From: Candidozyma auris | Taxonomy: Eukaryota; Ascomycota; Pichiomycetes; Serinales; Metschnikowiaceae | Length of the DNA: 64,000 nt | Direction: 5' to 3' | Assembly: GCF_003013715.1 (NCBI RefSeq) | Contig: NC_072813.1 | Coordinates: 1,550,001 to 1,614,000 of the forward strand | Part shown: piece after piece, positions 51,870 to 60,836 of the stretch | Layout of the letters: every line of letters begins with the position of its first letter | Numbering within the stretch: the stretch's first letter is position 1 | Made by a program: the position numbers and the translations under genes | Notes under the pieces: generated by a model | What the model saw: the letters and a program-made list of their open reading frames with translations, nothing else | What the model was told of the DNA's origin: nothing | Database searches by the model: none

Positions 51870-53990
51870 ATGGAGAGCCCGAACAGCAAGAGCCTGCTGC
51901 CTCTGATTCGGGACCAAACCGAATTCGAGACACAGGAGGGTGTCTCTGGCTTGCAACAACATCTCCAATGGGAGGAAAAAGCGGAACTTCCCCAGGCAAC
52001 AATCAAGTCAACCATTGTTGGCTTGATGATCGGAACTGTGGTGCTCATATCGAATTTTCAATTTGGTCTACAAACGGGGTGGGTGTCGATGATGTCACTT
52101 CCGTCGGCATTGCTAGGGTTTACTATTTTTAAACTTTCGCCGTGGTCAAAGCTGTTCACCGACGTGGAGAATGTTTATATCCAAAGTGTTTCCGTTGCTG
52201 TCGGAACGGGACCATTGGCGTATGGGCTTGTGGGAATAGTGCCGGCCATTGAGAAGTTTCTTACCGAGGATGAAAGTGGCACCGGCTCCAAGATAGTTCT
52301 CTCGCTTTCCCAGTTAATCGTGTGGTCTCTCGGATTATCTTTATTCGGGGTGTTTTTTGCAATTCCGCTAAGGAAGCAAGTGATCATCAAGGAGAAGCTA
52401 CCGTTTCCTTCTGGAAGCGCCACCGCTACGCTCATCTCTGTTTTGCATGGTACAGAGTTGTACGATGAGAAGAAAGATCATCCGCGTGGTGGAGATTCAC
52501 ATGAACATGCTACAGACTCGGGCTCTTCCATTGAGTATATACACGGTGGGGTGATTCTGCCTTCGGAGTCTCGGGAGATCAAGTTGGCTCAAAAGAAGGA
52601 GGCTTATCGTACTAACATTCGGTTCCTCACTGTGACCTTCGTGGTGTCAGCCCTCTACACCCTTATAGCATACTTCATCCCCATACTCAAGATTCTACCG
52701 ATCTTTGGCCACAAGCTCTCGAGAGTCTATCAGTGGAATTTCCAGCCCTCCCCAGCATACATAGGCCAGGGAATTATCATGGGTCTTCCGTCAGTCTCGT
52801 ACATGTTATTCGGTGCTCTTCTCGGATGGGGTGTATTGGCGCCGTTGTCAAAGTACTTGGGCTGGGCCCCAGGACCTATCGACGACTGGGTCACTGGTGG
52901 CCAAGGCTGGATTCTTTGGCTAAGTTTAAGCGTGATGATCGCCGACTCCATAGTGTCATTCGTTGTGGTCACCTACAAGTCGTTACATGAAGGTATCACG
53001 TCAATGGTGACTCGTTCTTCTTCTGAGGTGCATCAGAGACTTCTTGGCGGCACTGTGAGCTACGATGCAGTTGAAAGCCAGATTGAAGTACTTTCCGAGA
53101 CAAGCTCGTTTGCTGACCTTCTGAAGGTGCATTTGATCAGTAATAAGATTACTATAGCGGGAGTTGTTTTGTCTTCGATCGTTTGTATGTGGGCCATGAA
53201 AGCGGTATTTGGGGATCTCATTCCGCATTATGCTACGTTCATTGCAGTAGTGTTGGCCCTCTTTTTTTCCATATTGGGTGTTCGTGCGTTAGGAGAGACA
53301 GATTTGAACCCGGTAAGTGGAATAGGGAAGTTATCCCAGCTAATATTTGCCGCTTTCATTCCACGCAATCACCCGTCTCGAATCCTTGTCAACTTGGTTG
53401 CTGGTGGCATCGCTGAAGCAGGAGCTCAACAAGCTGGTGACTTGATGCAAGACCTCAAAACTGGCCATTTACTTGGAGCTTCTCCCAAAGCTCAATTTGC
53501 AGCTCAAATGATCGGCACGGTCTATTCAGTGTTTGTTAGCAGCATCATGTACAAGGTTTACAACTCCGTTTACGAAATTCCCAGTCAAACATTCAGAATA
53601 CCCACGGCTGTGGTTTGGATAGACTGTTCCCGTCTCGTGACAGGTGAGGGTCTTCCTCCACACGCATTCGAGTTTTGCATTCTTTTTGGTGCCGTGTTCG
53701 GCTTGATCTCGGCTGTGAAAAATATTCTACCTTCTCACTCAAGACATCACAAGTACTTGAAGTATTTACCCAACGGTGTGGCAGTTGGTATTGGCATTTA
53801 CAACACTCCTAACTTCACCTTGGCCAGGTTTCTTGGTGGGTTGATTGCATTTGTATGGTTAAAATATGCTGGGAAAAGGAAGGACGAGAAGGTGAAAATG
53901 GTGATTGTAAGCAGTGGATTGGTCCTCGGTGAAGGTCTATTTAGTGGGTTTACAATGCTAATGACTAGTTTGAAAGTTCCTCATCTATGA
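51870..53990 (+). CDS. OPT-family transporter, YGL114W-like
   Basis: This 706-residue membrane protein of the oligopeptide transporter superfamily begins with a cytosolic tail, then about 14-16 membrane segments. Family phrases include ISNFQFGLQTGWVSMMSLPS, LPFPSGSATATLI, AYIGQGIIMGLPSVSYMLFG, ETDLNPVSGIGKLSQL, and GGIAEAGAQQAGDLMQDLKT. These are typical of the YSL-like branch, which in S. cerevisiae is the uncharacterised YGL114W (725 residues), not the peptide carrier Opt1. Substrates may be peptides or metal chelates. It is tail-to-tail with PBP2. Confidence 0.9.
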   Translation: MESPNSKSLLPLIRDQTEFETQEGVSGLQQHLQWEEKAELPQATIKSTIVGLMIGTVVLISNFQFGLQTGWVSMMSLPSALLGFTIFKLSPWSKLFTDVENVYIQSVSVAVGTGPLAYGLVGIVPAIEKFLTEDESGTGSKIVLSLSQLIVWSLGLSLFGVFFAIPLRKQVIIKEKLPFPSGSATATLISVLHGTELYDEKKDHPRGGDSHEHATDSGSSIEYIHGGVILPSESREIKLAQKKEAYRTNIRFLTVTFVVSALYTLIAYFIPILKILPIFGHKLSRVYQWNFQPSPAYIGQGIIMGLPSVSYMLFGALLGWGVLAPLSKYLGWAPGPIDDWVTGGQGWILWLSLSVMIADSIVSFVVVTYKSLHEGITSMVTRSSSEVHQRLLGGTVSYDAVESQIEVLSETSSFADLLKVHLISNKITIAGVVLSSIVCMWAMKAVFGDLIPHYATFIAVVLALFFSILGVRALGETDLNPVSGIGKLSQLIFAAFIPRNHPSRILVNLVAGGIAEAGAQQAGDLMQDLKTGHLLGASPKAQFAAQMIGTVYSVFVSSIMYKVYNSVYEIPSQTFRIPTAVVWIDCSRLVTGEGLPPHAFEFCILFGAVFGLISAVKNILPSHSRHHKYLKYLPNGVAVGIGIYNTPNFTLARFLGGLIAFVWLKYAGKRKDEKVKMVIVSSGLVLGEGLFSGFTMLMTSLKVPHL

Positions 53991-54100
53991 CGAGATGGTG
54001 CTCAAAGGTGATTAGGTGATTAATAGATATAATCAGAGCAAAGTCATTCTATATAAAGTCATGATGGTCTTTGTTTCGTTCCTCATTTCGTAAGAATGAT

Positions 54101-55609
54101 TTACTGGATGCCGTTTCGCTCCTTGTCTGCACTTATTCTCTGGTTGATGAGAAAGATTGCAGTTTGAATAGCTTGATATGAGCCGGTTAAGGTCAACTTC
54201 CGGACGTTTGTGAGACCTTTGCCTCCACCTAGAAGGAGCGTTTGGTTTTGGTCTGGCTCAATCTTCACATACGTACAGCCACTGGCTTCTCTGATCTGCT
54301 TGATATTGTTACCTCCCTTTCCGATGACGGAACCAATGCTAGCATTGGCGACGTAGACGTCCTCGTTGTACTTGTCTGGGTTCAGACTTATTTGGGTAGG
54401 CATCTGGGTAATGACATCACCAACAATAGTGTTTCCATGTTCATCGGTAAAAGAGTTTTGTGGAGGAAGGCTGGGACCACCTAGAGGCTGCTGAACCATA
54501 TGAGCAGGAGGCTGAGGAGGGTATTCTGGTCTCACAGAAGGCTGGAACATCATTTGAAAATTGTACGGTTTAGCCTGCTGTTGATACGCATTCTTTGGAT
54601 CAGAAACGCCTGGAATTCCAGCCAAGCCCTGAAGAGGTGACAAGTTCGTTTGAGGATGACCACCTGCCATGAATGGCAATTGGGGCGGCTGTTGAGGAGC
54701 AATGGCCATGTTCTGAAGAGGATTGGCCGAAGGCATCTGGTGACGGTAATTGGCCGGATTGTAGAGCACAACTTTCTGCTTTTTCAAGACATCTTTGTGC
54801 TCCAAGAGCACTTGAGAGATGTAGTAGACTGCGATGTGAATAGCATCACCCACACCGTTGACAGACAACACACGGTCAGTAGAGTAAGGTAAGGGCTGTT
54901 CGGCAGCCTTGAGCTTGGCAGCTGAGTTCTCCTCAATTTCTCTGAATTTGGACCCCAGCTTGCCAATAATGTAACCCACCAACGGATGGGGGATCAAAAG
55001 TCTCAAGTTGTACAGTTTACTCGTAATAGAGGCGGGTTCATCCTCGGGTTCCTCCAAAATGACTCTTGTGATGAGACCAAAAGCACGAGCCACGTTCTCC
55101 GCAGAGCCCTTAACAGAAACAATACGTTCAGGCACATTCTTCAAGTTTTCACTCACATTGATTCTCACGTTGGCCTTTTCACGGAGGTGAGTGATGGTTT
55201 CGCCCTTCTTGCCCACAATCACTCCGGCCTCTTTAACAGGGCAGTACATGCGGAGGGACACGGTGGTGCTGTCCTCCTTCTCCCGGTAGACAGGCTTGGA
55301 TACCGAATTGTAGGCAGCAGCAGGGTCGCTTTCAGTGGTGGACTCAGAGGAAACCTGTCCAAGGTCGGGCCAGGCAGCGGCAGAAGGTACGTCCTCCTTT
55401 TTACTGGTCACATCTTCAGAGGAAGGAGAAGTGTCTTTATCAGAGGTGTTTGCATTGTCACTGAGAGTAGGAGCCATTTGGGACGATTCTTCTTTCTTTT
55501 CATGCTCCTCTAGTTGTTCGCTGTCGAGCGCCACTCTCTTGTTGAGCTGGTCACTTTCCGCCGACAGGGGCTCCACTTCGTCATTCTTTCTTTTGAGCAC
55601 GTTTGACAT
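54101..55609 (-). CDS. PBP2: KH-domain RNA-binding protein Pbp2
   Basis: This 502-residue protein has three KH domains with intact GxxG loops. KH1 has GVIVGKKGETITHLRE and RINVSENLKNVPERIVSVKG. KH2 has VGYIIGKLGSKFREIEE. The C-terminal KH3 has ASIGSVIGKGGNNIKQIREA and SGCTYVKIEP. Between KH2 and KH3 is a Pro/Gln-rich linker. Spacing, the VPERI phrase and the KH3 position near the end match S. cerevisiae Pbp2 (413 residues), a Pab1-binding-protein-interacting factor, better than Hek2. The acidic N-terminus (about 120 residues) is extra. CACGTG lies 150 bp upstream. Confidence 0.85.
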   Translation of the reverse strand: MSNVLKRKNDEVEPLSAESDQLNKRVALDSEQLEEHEKKEESSQMAPTLSDNANTSDKDTSPSSEDVTSKKEDVPSAAAWPDLGQVSSESTTESDPAAAYNSVSKPVYREKEDSTTVSLRMYCPVKEAGVIVGKKGETITHLREKANVRINVSENLKNVPERIVSVKGSAENVARAFGLITRVILEEPEDEPASITSKLYNLRLLIPHPLVGYIIGKLGSKFREIEENSAAKLKAAEQPLPYSTDRVLSVNGVGDAIHIAVYYISQVLLEHKDVLKKQKVVLYNPANYRHQMPSANPLQNMAIAPQQPPQLPFMAGGHPQTNLSPLQGLAGIPGVSDPKNAYQQQAKPYNFQMMFQPSVRPEYPPQPPAHMVQQPLGGPSLPPQNSFTDEHGNTIVGDVITQMPTQISLNPDKYNEDVYVANASIGSVIGKGGNNIKQIREASGCTYVKIEPDQNQTLLLGGGKGLTNVRKLTLTGSYQAIQTAIFLINQRISADKERNGIQ

Positions 55610-56426
55610 CCTTTAATTAGAGAAGAACTTAGAATTGGGGGAATGAGGATTGGGACAAGAGGAAGAATTATTAGTCGCCTGAAGAGAAAGTTGGAAGTGC
55701 TTCTGGTTGGCACTTCCCTCGTTTTTTTTTCATACTGTCGCATCCTACGAGGTCTGATCACGTGGACAGTGCTCCTGACGCCAGGGTCAGGTCGACAAGA
55801 CAGGCAAGAATAATGAAAAAATTGGAAAGAATAGTAAATTGTATTTGGCGCTTGTAGTTAAGTCGTGTGATCAGCTTGATGTCGTGACCAAATCTTTGTT
55901 GTTGTACTTTCGCATGTTGAGCGAGTTAGAGGTGATCTACAGGGCTGGCAGTTCCAGAGGTGCTAAGGAATAGTTTTGAAGAGATAAAAAAAAAGAAGCT
56001 TGTGCAAGCTTGTGCATCTCGGAGATCTTGCTGTTGGAATTTGTATCGAGTTGATTGTGCCTTTGAAGCTGTGATATATCTGCTGCTGAAGTTATTCAGC
56101 AATGGCCGCATGAGGATCTGCTTTTGAGTATACTGGTCGTTGCATCTTCCACTCGTGCTCTGAATCCGATGCTTTCAAATGTTCCACTTTAACACCCATT
56201 CTTGGAATTGTTTAGCCAATACTTTCAGTTTTCGTCACGCCTCTGAATATCTTGACTGGAGGGTTTCCGCCTTCCCCGTATTAAATTGCGAGTGACTCTC
56301 CACAAATTTCACCAAAAGAGCTCACCTTCATGAACTGATATAAATTGGTTCAATCGTTCGCGACACTCTGAAAAATACAAGAAATCCAGCGAATGGAATC
56401 TTGTCTTATCAGTGTTTTTACAATAC
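55610..56426. other. intergenic region between PBP2 and SWC5
   Basis: This 817-bp stretch is the PBP2 promoter plus the SWC5 3' flank. It holds CACGTG at 55759-55764 and a tandem 10-mer AAGCTTGTGC at 55996-56015. No gene is seen. Confidence 0.5.
55759..55764. promoter_or_regulatory. CACGTG (Cbf1-type) site before PBP2
   Basis: ATCACGTGG lies about 150 bp before the PBP2 start, at a position typical for an upstream activating site. Confidence 0.4.
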
Positions 56427-57356
56427 TTACCCGTTCTTTTGCTGGAGTTGCCACTGACGCTGTCTCTCGAGCTCTTTTGCCCGCTGATATTGAACGTCTC
56501 GTTTCGCGTCCATCCTTCCCAAGAAATCCTGCTTGTCCAAATAGCCTGCCTTGTTGTGGAGGGCCAACTCGTCCTTGATTTTCTTCTCGTCCACGTAACT
56601 GGCCCAATCCAAACGTGACTTTTCGAGCGTTGTAAGTTTGCTTTTTTTGTCTCCTTGAAGAAACTTGTCTATGAGAGATGGCCTTTTGAGCTTGATCATT
56701 AGCGGCACTTGCTCCTCCGTACCCTGTACTTTCCTCACCACAGTGACAAACAGCTTTTTCTGCCCGTCATTCTCCCCTGTGAGCGTAATCCCGCTCGTAG
56801 AGTTCAAGTAGGCCTTTGCTTCCGCCAGGTCTGCTTTAACCTGTTTCAGCTCCTTGACTAATTTGCCTGCAAAAGTATAAGAAGTCTCGATGGTGATCAT
56901 GGGGGTCTCATGTATATCTTCCATGGTCAGCTTGGGTTTCTCCTCGTTTGGACCGTTTTTTACAAGATCCGACCAGTCGTCCTCGACTTTGCCGCTTTTG
57001 AGTGCCTCAAAGACTGCGTTTACATCAACACTCAGTTCGTCCACTAGTAGACCACTTGTATCAAGCTTCCGTTTCCTTGGCCCACCATTAAGTTCTTCCT
57101 CATACCTTTGTGTTCGAGTCCTCACTTGACTTACCCCGGTATTTATTGCTGAATAGTCTGGCTCGGGCTCGTTGTCTGAAACGTCACTCACCTGTTCCTC
57201 CTCTGGCGCCTTCTTGGTTGGATCGTAATCTTCGTCCTCATCCTCATCGTACTCATCATCATCTTCATCATCAGCTTTGTTCACTGATTTGTTTAATTCT
57301 TTGATTGGCTCCGGATCTGGCTTTTTGTCCTCCTTCTTAGCACTTGCACGAGCCAT
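56427..57356 (-). CDS. SWC5: SWR1-complex subunit Swc5
   Basis: Swc5 is needed for SWR1 to exchange H2A for H2A.Z in nucleosomes. From the ATG at 57356 (MARASAKKEDKKPDPEP) it has 309 residues. An N-terminal acidic block (DDEDDDEYDEDEDEDYDPTK) binds histones. The C-terminal BCNT domain has KLTTLEKSRLDWASYVDEKK and KDELALHNKAGYLDKQDFLG followed by RVDARRDVQY-like residues. S. cerevisiae Swc5 has 303 residues. The frame extends to 57416, but those 20 residues are not family-like. Confidence 0.93.
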   Translation of the reverse strand: MARASAKKEDKKPDPEPIKELNKSVNKADDEDDDEYDEDEDEDYDPTKKAPEEEQVSDVSDNEPEPDYSAINTGVSQVRTRTQRYEEELNGGPRKRKLDTSGLLVDELSVDVNAVFEALKSGKVEDDWSDLVKNGPNEEKPKLTMEDIHETPMITIETSYTFAGKLVKELKQVKADLAEAKAYLNSTSGITLTGENDGQKKLFVTVVRKVQGTEEQVPLMIKLKRPSLIDKFLQGDKKSKLTTLEKSRLDWASYVDEKKIKDELALHNKAGYLDKQDFLGRMDAKRDVQYQRAKELERQRQWQLQQKNG

Positions 57357-57588
57357 GGTTAGAAGGATAGGTAGTATTGATGTCTGTGTACTGCAGCTTG
57401 CGAGTATGCTCAGCACTACGGCTATGGACAGTGGGCCAGTGCATATACGTTTTGAATATTAAGGATATATCGAACAAAACAAAAATTCTTAGGAAATATT
57501 TTCTTATATTCAGTTCGAGACTTCGAAGCTTATCTAATGAGAGTTGGATTAGAATGATATAATGACGTTACAAATTCCTTCAAGTGTT

Positions 57589-57597
57589 TTCGCAGCC
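57589..57597 (+). promoter_or_regulatory. TTCGCAGCC intergenic element
   Basis: An exact copy following GTGTT, 233 bp from SWC5 and 950 bp from the dipeptidyl peptidase gene. Confidence 0.4.
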
Positions 57598-57926
57598 TTT
57601 TTGAGACATGCCACAGATCCTTACAATATATTCAGTGCTTTATGATTGCATGGGCTGGCTTAAGTATGGAGCAGTCCATATTATAGTTCTTTGCTTTACT
57701 GCCTGTAGTCTAGTTACAAGACACCTTCTAAGACATGCATTCTGTGAAATACTAAAGTTTCAATATCATCGATAACAGACTTAGTTTTTTCTTTTCTTTC
57801 TTTTCTTTTTATGTATCGCAGAAAGCACTGGAGACTGGGAGAATTATTGATCTAATACATATTCTACTAACTTTGATTATTGATATTGTATTACTTGTGC
57901 TAATATCAGGTTACAACAAAGACTTT

Positions 57927-57935
57927 TTCGCAGCC
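57927..57935 (+). promoter_or_regulatory. TTCGCAGCC intergenic element
   Basis: A second exact copy in the same gap, after a T-run, 611 bp before the dipeptidyl peptidase start. Confidence 0.4.
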
Positions 57936-58414
57936 ATTACTCATACACCACAATGTTGCAAATTTTTGGGAGCAGTAGAAAAATAAGGTACCTCAACTGG
58001 GGAAATACAAAAGGCTACTTCATTACGACTACTTTACACATTAATCCAATTTATACCCTTCTCGGTCAAATCTTCAGTACATTAGCCTTTTATGTTTTCC
58101 CAGAACTAGTTCCCTCTTCCAGAACTCGTATACTGCAGTCCCAGCATCCTCTTTTCCAACCAAATCCCTCCATATAAATGAGCCAAAGAGACGTTACTTT
58201 CAGCTCATCAACTCAATTCTTCTCTCCTTACATATTCGCCTCGTTAATGTGTGTTGCCACACCTAGCTGCTTACTCACTCCTACCGATTTGCAGCAATTG
58301 ACAATTACGTTCAAAACTCTCGCTCTTTGGCAATGCCCATCTGAAACCAACCATCATCAGCGAAATCTTTGAAACACCCAATTTTTATCACCCACCTCTC
58401 CAACTGACTCCATC

Positions 58415-58442
58415 CTAGTGCCACTTACTCCTGTGGCACTAG
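58415..58442. promoter_or_regulatory. perfect inverted repeat before the dipeptidyl peptidase gene
   Basis: Ten-base arms (CTAGTGCCAC and its exact complement) flank an eight-base loop. The repeat ends about 103 bp before the ATG at 58546, so it lies in the core promoter or 5' leader. It could be a dimeric binding site or an RNA hairpin. Confidence 0.5.
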
Positions 58443-58545
58443 CCTGAGGCTCTACACCTGCACAGGCCTACTGGGTACAGCTGGAGTGGACCATAACGAG
58501 ATCACCAGATCCCGCCTTTCTTTTTCCAATTCTGCAATTATCAGC

Positions 58546-60618
58546 ATGTCCACCTTATTAGCCGACCAGGAGGCGCCCATCATCTCGTTATCTGCCAAGA
58601 AGCACTTCGAGGAATTGCCCACTACGGAAGCTAAGCTCTATGCCCACTACCTCTCGAGAGCCGCTCACTGGGGCTCCAGAGCAGTTTTGAGGTCAGTATC
58701 GCCAGAGAGTGAGGCGATCTTCGACTTGATTTTGGGTGTTCACAAAGCTTTGGGTCTGCCAAAGTCCAATGAAGAGTACCAGAGCATCTTGAAGGATGTG
58801 GTGTCTGCTGAAGCTGTTACCCAGTACTTGGAGTACGCCTCTCAGTTCTTGGGCAACTTGGGAAATTACAAGTCATTTGGTGATAGCAAGTTTGTGCCTA
58901 GAGTGGCACAGGAGGATTTTGCAGCAATCGTGAAAGCAGCCAACAAGCCTGAATTGGCTCAATTGTATGACATCGTCAAGGAGCCCTTATTCGCCACTTC
59001 CCCCGCATTGTTGGGCTGGCCAGAGAAGGGTCAGTTATCGAACTACTACCCTGAATGTGCCTCTGTGATCAAGAAGGAAGAAATTGAAGCCATCAATGCT
59101 GCCTTGGCTGACCGTTCAATCATGCCCGAGAACACTAGAGTGATCAAAAAGTCCGACTCGGAGTTCGTGGTGCTTGTGGCGAGCGCTTTGAAGGAAAATA
59201 CCGTCGACTACTACCCTAAGGATGCTATTTATTTGAAGTCAGGAGCTCTCGTGACCATCCAGTTTGGCGATCACTCCAAGGAATTCATTGAGATTACCAA
59301 GAACATCCAAGAGGCAGGCAAGCACGCTGCTAATGAAACCCAGAAGAAGATGATTGAATTCTACGCTCAATCGTTTGAGACTGGTTCGATGAAGGCACAC
59401 AAAGAGTCTCAGATCCAGTGGGTCAAGGACTTGGGTCCACAAGTCGAATCCAACATTGGTTTCATTGAAACTTACAGGGATCCTTCAGGTGTTCGTGGAG
59501 AATGGGAAGGTTTGGTTGCCATGGTGAACCAAGACAGAACTGCCAAATTCGCTACGTTAGTCAACAATGCCTCGACTTTGATTCCATACTTGCCTTGGGA
59601 CAAATTCTACGAGAAGGATACCTTCACCCCACCAGACTTCACATCCTTGGAAGTTTTGACTTTTGCTGGTTCAGGCGTTCCAGCAGGTATCAACATCCCA
59701 AACTACGACGATGTTAGATTGAACGTCGGCTTCAAGAACGTTTCGTTGGGGAATGTTTTGAGCGCCAACCCTAAAAACCCAAAGAAAGAAGAGGTGATCA
59801 GTTTTGTCTCCGCCTCGTTACAGGAAAAGTTTCGTAAGTGGAGAGACGACTCATTTGAAGTCCAGGTTGGTTTACATGAGTTGTTGGGCCACGGCACAGG
59901 TAAGTTATTACAAGAGACTTCTCCCGGCGAGTTCAACTTTGACAAGAGCGCTCATCCAGAATTGTCTACATACTACAAGCCAAGTGAGACATGGGGCTCC
60001 TTATTCGGAACTACTGCGGGCTCCTTCGAGGAGTGTCGTGCTGAATTGGTTGCATTGTATCTCATTTTGTACAAACCTGTCGAGGTGTTGCCTATCTTTG
60101 GTATCAAGGAGGTGCAGGATCAAAAGGATGTCAAGCTCATTGCTACGCTTTTGATGGCTCGTGCTGGTTTGATCGGTCTTGAGTTCTGGGACCCAGCTTC
60201 CAAGAAATGGGGACAGCCACACATGCAAGCCCGTTTTGGAATCTTTAAGAGCTTACACAAGGCAGGCGTCGTGTCGCTCAAGTATGAAGACAAGGAGAAG
60301 TTTAGCGACCTCGAGCTTGTTGTAGATGAGTCTAAGTTGGATAACGAGGCGGTGAAGGCCTTGGGAGATTTCTTGCACAAGTTGCACGTCTACAAGTGTT
60401 CAGCCAACGTCAAAGAGGGCGTAGCCTTCTACAGCAATATCACTGGCGTTACAGAGGAATACGCCAAGTTCAGAGATGTCGTTCTTGAGAAAAAATTGCC
60501 TCGCAAACAGCTTATCCAGGCTAACACATTCCTCGATGGGCAGGGTAACATTGAGGTGCGCGAGTACGAGGAGTCCGAGGTCGGAATGATCCAGAGTTTC
60601 GTAGACAGAGCAGTTTAG
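58546..60618 (+). CDS. dipeptidyl peptidase III
   Basis: This zinc metallopeptidase (S. cerevisiae YOL057W) releases N-terminal dipeptides in the cytosol. From the ATG at 58546 (MSTLLADQEAPIISLSAKKH) it has 690 residues. The M49 signature HELLGH starts at His444 in QVGLHELLGHGTGKLLQE, and the third zinc ligand lies in FEECRAELVALYL. Other family phrases are NYYPECASVIKKEEIEAIN, WEGLVAMVNQ and NIPNYDDVRLNVGFKNVSLG. The frame extends 20 codons upstream to 58486, but the internal Met fits the usual N-terminus. A hairpin lies about 100 bp upstream. Confidence 0.95.
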   Translation: MSTLLADQEAPIISLSAKKHFEELPTTEAKLYAHYLSRAAHWGSRAVLRSVSPESEAIFDLILGVHKALGLPKSNEEYQSILKDVVSAEAVTQYLEYASQFLGNLGNYKSFGDSKFVPRVAQEDFAAIVKAANKPELAQLYDIVKEPLFATSPALLGWPEKGQLSNYYPECASVIKKEEIEAINAALADRSIMPENTRVIKKSDSEFVVLVASALKENTVDYYPKDAIYLKSGALVTIQFGDHSKEFIEITKNIQEAGKHAANETQKKMIEFYAQSFETGSMKAHKESQIQWVKDLGPQVESNIGFIETYRDPSGVRGEWEGLVAMVNQDRTAKFATLVNNASTLIPYLPWDKFYEKDTFTPPDFTSLEVLTFAGSGVPAGINIPNYDDVRLNVGFKNVSLGNVLSANPKNPKKEEVISFVSASLQEKFRKWRDDSFEVQVGLHELLGHGTGKLLQETSPGEFNFDKSAHPELSTYYKPSETWGSLFGTTAGSFEECRAELVALYLILYKPVEVLPIFGIKEVQDQKDVKLIATLLMARAGLIGLEFWDPASKKWGQPHMQARFGIFKSLHKAGVVSLKYEDKEKFSDLELVVDESKLDNEAVKALGDFLHKLHVYKCSANVKEGVAFYSNITGVTEEYAKFRDVVLEKKLPRKQLIQANTFLDGQGNIEVREYEESEVGMIQSFVDRAV

Positions 60619-60836
60619 CCAGTAAAACAGTAAAGAATAAGTTTACTTAGAAAGACATGAAGCTCAAAAGCTGATATCCGTTCATTTGGCCTCAAGCAGT
60701 CGATGCTAATTCGCATCTATCTCCTCTAATGCGCAGTAGGAGTAACGGGCCGATTTTACGCACGTTGAAAAAGTAGAAGTTAGAGTACCCGATACTTTGA
60801 TATATTCATTTCCCCAGTGCCACCAAGACCCTCCAA

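Larger units (their letters stand above)
57357..58545. other. intergenic region between SWC5 and the dipeptidyl peptidase gene
   Basis: This 1.19 kb space holds divergent promoters. It contains two TTCGCAGCC elements (57589 and 57927) in the same orientation, a T/C tract at about 57786-57810 and a perfect 10-bp-arm hairpin at 58415-58442. No gene is seen. Confidence 0.6.
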
